From Rhodanobacteraceae bacterium (GTDB lineage: Bacteria; Pseudomonadota; Gammaproteobacteria; Xanthomonadales; Rhodanobacteraceae), in the NCBI GenBank assembly GCA_016790075.1, contig JAEUPP010000061.1, forward strand, positions 72,225 through 121,650: a DNA stretch of 49,426 nt, in the 5' to 3' direction. Position 1 is the first letter of the stretch, and each line of letters opens with the position of its first letter. A model generated the notes under the pieces. That model was not told where the DNA came from, did not search any database, and saw only the letters and a program-made list of their open reading frames with translations. The position numbers and the translations under genes are program-made. This document shows, piece by piece, positions 17,356 to 24,870 of the stretch.

Positions 17356-19779
17356 ATGAGTGACAGCGCAGCAGAACCGGAAGACTGGGCCGCCCTGGAC
17401 CGGCTGCTCAGTCAGGCAATAGAACTTGACGATAGCGAACGCGAGGCCTGGCTGCGCCAGCTTGCGGCGTCGCGACCGGCTGCGGCGGCGCGTGTGCGCC
17501 GGCTGCTCGCCCTGGCCGACGGCGACGACGTACTTGACGTGCTGATGTCTGCTCCGATGCTCGAAGATGCACTCGCCCAGTTCCGCAGCAACGATGCGGG
17601 GCTGCAGCTCGGTGACTGGGTAGTGCAGCGCCCGCTCGGTCTGGGCGGCATGGCCGAAGTGTTCCTCGCGCGGCGCGCGCTGGAGCAGGGCGAGCAGTTC
17701 GCCGCACTCAAACTGATTTCCGCCGGCGTTGCGCATCCGGAGCAGTTGGGCCGGTTCCTGCGCGAGGCGGCCATCCTGTCGCAACTCAACGATGCACGCA
17801 TCGCCCGGCTCATCGACACGGGCCGCGCCGCTGACGGCAGGCCGTGGCTGGCCATGGAATATGTCGACGGCGATCCCATCGACATAGGCTGCGACCGGCG
17901 CCAGCTCTCCATCGCCGCTCGCGTGCATCTGCTCATCGACGTCGCCATGGCGGTGGACCATGCTCACCGCCATCTGGTCGTACATCGCGACATCAAGCCG
18001 GGAAACGTACTGCTGTGCGCGAGCGGCCGCGATATTCGCCTGCTCGATTTCGGTATCGCCAAGATGCTCGCGCAGACTGGCGAGAGTGTGGCCGAGCAGG
18101 ATCAGGCGTCCGCCACACGTGCGTTCACGCTGCATTTCGCCAGTCCCGAACAGCTGTCCGGTGCGGCCGTGTCCACGGCCAGCGATATCTACCAGCTTGG
18201 CGTGCTGATGTACCTGTTGCTGACCGGCGTGCGCCCGTTCCGCGCGATCGAACAGAACCCGGCCGCATTGCTGGCGGCGATGCAGGAAGGTGCTCTTCCA
18301 CCCAGTGCGATGGTGAAAAATCGGGCGGATTTTCACACCCGACGCTGCGGGTTGCCGGCGCCACGCCTGGGTGCTCAGCTCCGCGGCGATCTGGACACCA
18401 TCGTAGCCAAGGCCATGGCCTACGAACCGGAACGGCGTTATCTCAGTGCCCGCGATTTCGCCGACGACCTGATCCGCTGGCACCGCGGCGAAGCGATCAG
18501 CGCGCGCCCCGACGCCTGGTATCGCTGGGCCCGGCGCCTGCGCCGGCACTGGGCCGTGGCCGCGGCCGCTGCCGTCTGTCTGCTGCTGATCGTGACCTAT
18601 GCACTGACCATGACCTGGCAGCGCCAGGCTCTGCAGCTCGAACGCGACGCCGCGCGCAAGGCGCTGGCGCGCGCCGAGGCGACGCGGCAGTTCCTGGTGC
18701 GTGTCATTGGCACGGCCAATCCCGTCGCCGACGCCACCGGGCCGCGCGACATCCGCGCAGCCCTGATCCAGGCCAGCGGCGCGGTTGAAAGCGAGTTCCG
18801 CGGCCAGCCCGATGTCGCCGCGGAAACCTATACGGAGCTGGGACTGGTATTTCAGGGCATGGAAGATGCCGTCAACGCCGAACGCGCCTTCCGACGTGCG
18901 CTGGAGCTGGCGCCTACTGGCGCGGCGCCGAACGCGCGCGCGGTGAGTTCGCTGGCCATCGCCCTGACCGACCTGGGCCGGGCCGCCGAGGGCCGGGCCG
19001 TGCTGGCCCAGCAGGAAGCGGCGATTCTCGCGCACTACGGCGAACGCGCCGATGAAATGGTGACCCTGCTGGTGGCACGGGCGCGTGTCGAACAGGCCCT
19101 GGTCGCTGCCGCTCCGGACCGCAGCGCACACGAGGCCGCGATCATGGCGACGCTGCAGCGCGCGCTCGCACTGCACAACGCCCTGCATGCGCCCGGCGAT
19201 CCCGGCAACAGCCGCGACGCCGAAGGCATGCGCTCCGATCTGGAAGGATCCGTCGGCGCAACCTATCAGCGTGCCGGCAAGTCGGCCGAGGCCCTGCCCT
19301 ACCTGCGCCGCCACTACGAACAGCAGCAGCGCATGCATGGCGCGCAGGCCGCACGCACGCTGAGCGCGCAGATGAACCTGGCAACCACTTTGCAAAAATT
19401 AGAACAGTACACAGAGTCCGGCCTGCTGCTCGACGGCCTGGTTGCCGCTCTGCGGCGCGAATACGGCGACACGCCGAACAAGATGGTCGCCTTCGCCCTG
19501 GGCGCGCAGGGCAACCAGTCGCGCCTTACACGGGACTTCGACGCCGCACTGCGCTATTGGCAGCAAGCCGAAAAGGAGGCCCACGGCGCCCTGGGCGCCA
19601 GCCATCCCTGGCTGGCCACGGCTCGTTATCGCCAGGCCGAAGCCCTGGCGCTGGGCGGGCACCACCGCGAAGCCATCGCCCTGCTTGAAGCGCTGGTGCA
19701 GATCCAGGGCAGAAGCGACGATCTCGTCGCGCGTGCGCAGGCCCTGCTGCAGAGCACACGGGCGAGCGTGACACCGTAG
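17356..19779 (+). CDS. Transmembrane Ser/Thr protein kinase with TPR sensor (PknS-like)
   Basis: This is an 807-aa Hanks-type kinase. The glycine loop is LGLGGMAEVFLARR; the ATP lysine is K119 (AALKLIS); the catalytic Asp is D212 (HRDIKPGN); D231 lies in DFGIAK; FASPEQL replaces APE. All catalytic residues are present. A single membrane helix at about 398-422 (VAAAAAVCLLLIVTYALTM) is followed by tetratricopeptide-like repeats to the C-terminus, expected to face the periplasm. The ATG at 17356 has AGGA nine bases upstream. With the preceding ECF gene it forms a signal-to-sigma pair; the ligand sensed by the TPR part is unknown. Confidence 0.93.
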   Translation: MSDSAAEPEDWAALDRLLSQAIELDDSEREAWLRQLAASRPAAAARVRRLLALADGDDVLDVLMSAPMLEDALAQFRSNDAGLQLGDWVVQRPLGLGGMAEVFLARRALEQGEQFAALKLISAGVAHPEQLGRFLREAAILSQLNDARIARLIDTGRAADGRPWLAMEYVDGDPIDIGCDRRQLSIAARVHLLIDVAMAVDHAHRHLVVHRDIKPGNVLLCASGRDIRLLDFGIAKMLAQTGESVAEQDQASATRAFTLHFASPEQLSGAAVSTASDIYQLGVLMYLLLTGVRPFRAIEQNPAALLAAMQEGALPPSAMVKNRADFHTRRCGLPAPRLGAQLRGDLDTIVAKAMAYEPERRYLSARDFADDLIRWHRGEAISARPDAWYRWARRLRRHWAVAAAAAVCLLLIVTYALTMTWQRQALQLERDAARKALARAEATRQFLVRVIGTANPVADATGPRDIRAALIQASGAVESEFRGQPDVAAETYTELGLVFQGMEDAVNAERAFRRALELAPTGAAPNARAVSSLAIALTDLGRAAEGRAVLAQQEAAILAHYGERADEMVTLLVARARVEQALVAAAPDRSAHEAAIMATLQRALALHNALHAPGDPGNSRDAEGMRSDLEGSVGATYQRAGKSAEALPYLRRHYEQQQRMHGAQAARTLSAQMNLATTLQKLEQYTESGLLLDGLVAALRREYGDTPNKMVAFALGAQGNQSRLTRDFDAALRYWQQAEKEAHGALGASHPWLATARYRQAEALALGGHHREAIALLEALVQIQGRSDDLVARAQALLQSTRASVTP

Positions 19780-20114
19780 GTAGGCGCATTGCGACAGACA
19801 ACGACATTAATCGCTGGACCTAGTGTCCTGTCCCGCAAATACGTCGAAGAAATTCCGGTACGTCGAAGAAATTCCGGAGGGATTTCGCCCCAAGACCAGG
19901 CACCGAGAGGAGTCGTAGCGGCGCTACGGCGACGATCGGCGACGACGTATCGGGGTGAAAGACCCCGGAATTATTCGATAGTTATTTGCCGGACAGGACA
20001 CTCGCAACGCGACGATCGCCACACCTGCTCGCGATCGACCTGGTATTCCGAGTGGCGGATTACCAGCCTGTAGCTGGCATGCGACCGCGGCACCGGTTGG
20101 CGACCCGAATTGCG
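19780..20114. other. 335-bp convergent intergenic region
   Basis: This region between the kinase gene and the glycan locus contains the MITE-like element; the remaining 40 bp on the left and 110 bp on the right show no gene. Confidence 0.5.
19822..20002. mobile_element. 181-bp MITE-like element with 19-bp terminal inverted repeats
   Basis: The ends agtgtcctgtcccgcaaat (19822-19840) and its near-complement at 19984-20002 match at 18 of 19 positions. The interior has no gene. It carries an exact 19-bp tandem duplication (19840-19858 and 19859-19877, unit TACGTCGAAGAAATTCCGG) and short internal palindromes. It is less GC-rich than its flanks and sits between convergent genes, where it may also stop transcription. 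I find no clear target-site duplication and cannot assign a parent transposase family. Confidence 0.7.
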
Positions 20115-22349
20115 CTACTCACGCCCTCCGCGCTTGAGCACTGCCCAGAGATCGCGCAGCGCATTGCGCACATAGCCCCGGTCATAGAAGCGCGTGCTCA
20201 CATGACGAGCGAATTCCTTTACAGGTATGCGGCGCGTGCGTTGTATGCAGCGCCGCTGACGCAGCATGCGCAGACTGCCACGCAGTGCGTCGCGATACAG
20301 CCGATACACGACACGCAGCTTGCCGCGCAGACCGTGGCGCAACACGATGCCGGCGTGGATGGCGAGCAGCGATGGCAGGTGACGCAGAATCACGCCGGCC
20401 GGCACGCACTTGAGCAACATCCACAGCGAATTGCGGATACCGTGATAGAGCACGAAGTCGTTGAAGCCGCCTCCGCTGGATGCCTGACCCTCGTGCCGGG
20501 CAAGCACCACATCGGTATAGGCCGGGGTGAAACCGAGCAGCAATGCACGCGCGGCTACATCCGTGTCCTCGGCATAGCAGAAAAAGGATTCGTCGAAGAC
20601 ATGACCGTGCGCCGCCTGCAGCGCTTCGAGCACCCGTCGCGCATACAGCGCGCAACCACCCGTCGGGCCGAAATAGGGATCTTGCAGGTCAAGCCGGTTG
20701 GAAGCGAGCAGGCTACGGTAGAACGCGATGCCCAGTGAATCCACCTCGTCACCGGCCAGCTTTAGCACGCGCCCGCCGGCAAGATCGCTATCGGTGCAGC
20801 CGTCCAGATGATCGAGCAGCCAGTCCGCCAGTGCGGGCGTCGCGGTCGCATCGTTGTTGAGCAACAGCACATGTGAGATGGCCGCATCTGACAGCACCCG
20901 CACAATCGCGCGATTGCAGCCGGCGGCGAAGCCGATATTGACCGGACTCGCGATCAGTTCAGCCGAAGGCCAGGCCTGTACCAGACCGCTGCGCAGCGCA
21001 GCGAGGTCGGCTTCGCACGAGCCACTGTCGACGACGACAAGGCGTATGCGGTTCGCCAGACCCTGCAGCGATTCCACGCAGCGCAGGCTGCGATCAGCCG
21101 TGTTGTAGTTGACCAGCACGACCGCGGCACGTGCCGGGCCCGCCGGCGCAACCATGCGCTGGTGCGCGAGCGGCGTGGCCATGGCGCCGGCGCGCGCCCG
21201 CGCCGCTGCATAGACCGCAAGCGTCGCTGCTACCGTGCGTGACCAGGTATAACCGGCTGCCTGCGCGAGTCCTGCGGGAACCGCCTGCTCGCGCCAGGCC
21301 TGATCTTCGATCAGACGCTGCAAGCCATCGCGAATGGCGCCGACATCGAAAGGGTCGACGCAAAGCGCCGCCGTGCCAACAACCTCCGGCATGGATGCCG
21401 CATTGGATGTCAGCACCGGCACCCCGCTGGCCATGGCTTCGAGCAGTGGCAGGCCGAAGCCCTCGTACAGCGAGGGAAACGCGAAACCCAGGGCAGAGGC
21501 GTAGATCACGGGCAAGTCGGCGTCCGCGACGAACCCCAGACGGCGCACTTCGCCGCGCCGTTCCAGCGGCTCGATGCGGCGTGCCAGCGTGGCATCGAGC
21601 CAGCCGCGCGCGCCGACCACGACCAGAGGCAGCCGCGTGCGCAAAGCCTGGGGCAAGGCTGCATAGGCGTCGACCAGGCGCTCGAGGTTCTTGCGCGGCT
21701 CCTGGGTTGCGACGACAAGCAGATAGCCGCGCCAGCGCAGGCCGTGCCCGGCCAGTGTTACGGCCGCCGCCGCTTCGTCGCGGGGTCTGAAGGCTGCGCC
21801 AACGCCGAGTGGCACGACATGGAGCTTGGTCAGGTCGACTCCGAGCACGTTGACGAGCTCGTCGCGCACATAGGCTGAATCGACAATCAGCGCATCCGCC
21901 CGCGCCAAGGTCGGCGGCAAGTGGCGCTCAAGGAAGCGCACGCGCTCGATCGGGTGAAATTGTGGATAACGCAAATAGGAAATATCGTGCACCGTCGCGA
22001 CACAGGGACCGTCGAACGGCATCAGCACAAAGTTCGGCGCATGCAGCACATGGTCACTCAGGCGCCTTGCGCTGCGCCGGAACAAGGCCGCGCGCAGGGC
22101 GGTATAGCCTTCGAGCGCCGTGCGTTTGAACGGCAGCACCCGGCGCACGCTCTGTATCGTGCGATTGACCTGAAATGCCTGCTCGCTGTTGGCTACCCAG
22201 CGATAGGCCGAAAACAGCCTCAGCGCATCGACCTGCGGCGCACGCTCCAGGCCGAGGGCGAGCTCGCGCGTATAGACGCCGATACCGGTCAGCGGCGCGC
22301 TGATCGCATCGACATTGAGAATCACGCGCAGCGCGACCTCACCGCTCAT
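20115..22349 (-). CDS. Bifunctional GT4-GT2 glycosyltransferase
   Basis: A 744-aa protein with two glycosyltransferases in one chain. Residues about 8-380 are a GT-B family 4 domain: the N-terminal acceptor loop APLTGIGVYTREL, VVATQEPRKNLERLV, and the donor-site YEGFGLPLLEAMASGVPV. Residues about 395-650 are a GT-A family 2 domain of the rhamnosyltransferase type: AAVVLVNYNTADRSL, NIGFAAGCNRAI, and LLLNNDATATPALADW with a late ED motif (FCYAEDTDVAARALL). Two consecutive linkages are probably made by one protein. It is the last gene of the left arm of the glycan locus and overlaps gmd by ATGA. Confidence 0.9.
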   Translation of the reverse strand: MSGEVALRVILNVDAISAPLTGIGVYTRELALGLERAPQVDALRLFSAYRWVANSEQAFQVNRTIQSVRRVLPFKRTALEGYTALRAALFRRSARRLSDHVLHAPNFVLMPFDGPCVATVHDISYLRYPQFHPIERVRFLERHLPPTLARADALIVDSAYVRDELVNVLGVDLTKLHVVPLGVGAAFRPRDEAAAAVTLAGHGLRWRGYLLVVATQEPRKNLERLVDAYAALPQALRTRLPLVVVGARGWLDATLARRIEPLERRGEVRRLGFVADADLPVIYASALGFAFPSLYEGFGLPLLEAMASGVPVLTSNAASMPEVVGTAALCVDPFDVGAIRDGLQRLIEDQAWREQAVPAGLAQAAGYTWSRTVAATLAVYAAARARAGAMATPLAHQRMVAPAGPARAAVVLVNYNTADRSLRCVESLQGLANRIRLVVVDSGSCEADLAALRSGLVQAWPSAELIASPVNIGFAAGCNRAIVRVLSDAAISHVLLLNNDATATPALADWLLDHLDGCTDSDLAGGRVLKLAGDEVDSLGIAFYRSLLASNRLDLQDPYFGPTGGCALYARRVLEALQAAHGHVFDESFFCYAEDTDVAARALLLGFTPAYTDVVLARHEGQASSGGGFNDFVLYHGIRNSLWMLLKCVPAGVILRHLPSLLAIHAGIVLRHGLRGKLRVVYRLYRDALRGSLRMLRQRRCIQRTRRIPVKEFARHVSTRFYDRGYVRNALRDLWAVLKRGGRE

Positions 22350-23383
22350 GCGGGCAGGCTCCGCGCCAGGCGATCGCGTTGCGCCGCAACCAGCAGCGCG
22401 GCCAGTGCCGCCGTATCCAGACTGTCGACAAGACCGAGTTCACGCCGTGCGCGTGTCGGATCGCCGCGCAGTGCGGCGGCATCGGCGCGACGCAGCAAGG
22501 CGGGATCGACCTCGATGCAGCGCCAGCCATCTCGTGCATCGACCGCGTGCTCGGTCTGACCACTGCCCTGCCAGTTCAGTGCAATGCCTGCGGCGGCGTA
22601 GGCGCAGGTGGCGAATTCGCGTATCGACGCGCTGCGCCCGCTGGCGATCACGAACTCGTCAGGATCAGCCAGCGCCGCAAGCGCGCGCAGCGCGGCGACA
22701 TAGTCGGGCGCATAGCCAAAATCGCGTTCAGCGTCCAGGTTACCCAGGCGCAGCACCTCGTTCAGGCCTGCCGCCCGGCGTGCCGCCGCGCTGGCGATCT
22801 TGTGCGAGACAAACGCCGGGCCGCGCAGCGGCGACTCGTGATTGAACAGGATGGCCGCGCTGGCATGCAACGCATACGTGTCGCGGTAGCAACGCAGGGC
22901 AGTATGCGCGAGCAGTTTCGATACGGCATAGGGATGGCGCGCCTGCCAGGCGCAGGTCTCGTCGATCACTCCGGCGCGCGGCACGAAGATCTCCGCGCTT
23001 GAGGCAAACACCAGACGTGCCGCCGGGGCATGCCGGCGCAGGGCTTCGAGCACATGCACCGTGCCATTGCCGTTGTTCGCGATCGCCGTGAGCGGGTCCG
23101 CCTGAGCCTGTGCAACGCTGCTGAGCGCGGCCAGGTGAAACAGCTGCTGCGGCTGCAGGCGCGCTATTGCGGCCATGCAGGCCGGCGCGTCGCGCACATC
23201 CAGCGCCAGCAAATGGAGTTGCGGATGACCGAGCAGGCCCAGTTCGCGCAGACGCCACAGCCCCGCATCACCACCGCCTGGGCGCAGCCCCGCGTGGACC
23301 TCGCAGCCGGCAGCAAGCAAGTCACGGCAAAGGTAGGCGCCATCCTGGCCGGCAGCGCCTGTCACGAGCACGCGCTGGCTCAT
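22346..23383 (-). CDS. gmd: GDP-mannose 4,6-dehydratase-like SDR
   Basis: A 345-aa extended short-chain dehydrogenase. It has the NAD(P) motif TGAAGQDG, the catalytic YAVSK, an active-site SSAEIF (Ser where many Gmd have Thr, Glu kept), FNHESPLRG, and LGNLDAERDFGYAPDYVAAL, the strongest Gmd signature. Gmd makes GDP-4-keto-6-deoxy-mannose, the branch point to fucose, rhamnose or perosamine. No reductase or aminotransferase for the second step is in the window, so the final sugar is open. ATGA overlaps on both sides tie it to the glycosyltransferases. Confidence 0.88.
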   Translation of the reverse strand: MSQRVLVTGAAGQDGAYLCRDLLAAGCEVHAGLRPGGGDAGLWRLRELGLLGHPQLHLLALDVRDAPACMAAIARLQPQQLFHLAALSSVAQAQADPLTAIANNGNGTVHVLEALRRHAPAARLVFASSAEIFVPRAGVIDETCAWQARHPYAVSKLLAHTALRCYRDTYALHASAAILFNHESPLRGPAFVSHKIASAAARRAAGLNEVLRLGNLDAERDFGYAPDYVAALRALAALADPDEFVIASGRSASIREFATCAYAAAGIALNWQGSGQTEHAVDARDGWRCIEVDPALLRRADAAALRGDPTRARRELGLVDSLDTAALAALLVAAQRDRLARSLPA

Positions 23384-24870
23384 GCGTCTCGCCCGAAGGG
23401 GCGCGGCGCCGCCACGGTGTCAGTATCGATCGCAAGCAGCAGGGCGACGCGCGCAAACGTAGACGGCAAGGCGCCGTAGACGCGGTCGATCGCGTACTTC
23501 TGCAACAAGCGCGCAAAGCTCGCGCTCCATTCTGCTTCGCTGCAGGCCGCCGCCACGGTCGCATCGGCGAGGTGCTGCTCAATACACTGCGTCCCGTCCG
23601 GCGCCAGCAACGCAAGCCCTTCCGGCGCGCGCCAGCAGCGATAGACAGCGAACCCAGCCGGAGCAGCCGCCTCTTCCCAGCACAATACACGCGGCTGCGG
23701 GCGCGATCCCGCATAGGCGCAGCGTACACGCCAGTCCAGCACGCGCCGGCGTGGCGAATACAAGCTGGCACCGACATCAGCCTCGTAACGCGGCCAGCGC
23801 GCGCGCAGCACGGCCATGCCTGCCGCGCCGAGCGTGTGCCGCCGCTGCTCGCCAAAACTCTGGCTGCGCGCGTGGCGCACCAGCACGTCGCCAGCGATCA
23901 CATGGTGCCAGCCGGCTGCTTCGGCCCGCTGGCACCAGTCGTTCTCTTCGCCATAGCCCTGCGGAAAGGCCTGCGCGTCGAGCACACCGATGGCATCGAG
24001 TACAGCGCGCTTGAGGTAGAGGCAGAAACCGTTGCCCGTGGGTAGCCGCGGATAGGCACTGCCAGCCTGCTGGCGCAGGGCTAGCGCCGCATCGGTAAAT
24101 GTCCACTCCTGTGGAAATGGATTGTGCTGCTCCAATTCCGGCACGGAGAACGCGCCGGCATTGTCCGATACCGCGGTGGCGCTGGCCGTATCGGCGCAAG
24201 CCCAGGCGGCGCGGCGCAGCCCACTTAACCAGTGCGGGGCGACTTCGGTATCAGCGTTGAGCAACACCACATCGGCACTGCCGGCCGCCGCAATGCCGCG
24301 ATTGGCGGTGGCGGTAAAACCCAGGTTGCGCTCGTTGCCCAGCACGGTGAGGCCACGGCAATCGCGATAACGTGCAAGCAGCTCGGCGACAGCGGGGTCC
24401 GGGCTTGCATCGTCAATGACGATAAGCCGCGCCGCGCCGCGCGTGTGTGCAAGCACGCTGTCGAGGCAGGCCGCAACCGCTGCGGGTGCGTTGTAGACCG
24501 GAATCACAATGGCGACTTCACGCGCCAGCCCATCCGCCTGCGCCGCGACGTCGACATAGTCCTGCGAGCCCAGCGGCGCCAGGGCGGCGGTCTCACCGGC
24601 ACGCGCGAGTCCGGGATAGCCCAGGCGCAGCGACACGGCAGCCGATTCGATACCGCCGGCACGTAGTTGCAGATTCAGGCGCGCATGACCACTGGGCGAA
24701 AACGGCAATGCCAGCCGCGCCTGCCCCTGGGCGTCAGCACGCAGCCGTGCGTAATGCTGCGCGTCGAGGCAGACGTCGACTTGTGCATGCGGCGCGAGCA
24801 CCAGATGCAATTGCGTGCCGTCCCAGTCGACACGTTGTGGCAAGGGCGAAACGGCTCCGGTTTCGGTCAT
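23380..24870 (-). CDS. Family 2 glycosyltransferase with accessory N- and C-domains
   Basis: This is a 496-aa protein. Residues 1-110 are a beta-rich accessory region without recognised motifs. The GT-A domain (about 118-350) has VAIVIPVYNAPAAVAACL, LIVIDDASPDPAV, NLGFTATANRGI and VVLLNADTEV (DxD), and GYGEENDWCQRA provides the ED residues. The last 130 residues are a separate domain of unknown role. It overlaps both neighbours by ATGA in the left arm of the glycan operon. Donor and acceptor are unknown. Confidence 0.88.
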   Translation of the reverse strand: MTETGAVSPLPQRVDWDGTQLHLVLAPHAQVDVCLDAQHYARLRADAQGQARLALPFSPSGHARLNLQLRAGGIESAAVSLRLGYPGLARAGETAALAPLGSQDYVDVAAQADGLAREVAIVIPVYNAPAAVAACLDSVLAHTRGAARLIVIDDASPDPAVAELLARYRDCRGLTVLGNERNLGFTATANRGIAAAGSADVVLLNADTEVAPHWLSGLRRAAWACADTASATAVSDNAGAFSVPELEQHNPFPQEWTFTDAALALRQQAGSAYPRLPTGNGFCLYLKRAVLDAIGVLDAQAFPQGYGEENDWCQRAEAAGWHHVIAGDVLVRHARSQSFGEQRRHTLGAAGMAVLRARWPRYEADVGASLYSPRRRVLDWRVRCAYAGSRPQPRVLCWEEAAAPAGFAVYRCWRAPEGLALLAPDGTQCIEQHLADATVAAACSEAEWSASFARLLQKYAIDRVYGALPSTFARVALLLAIDTDTVAAPRPFGRDA

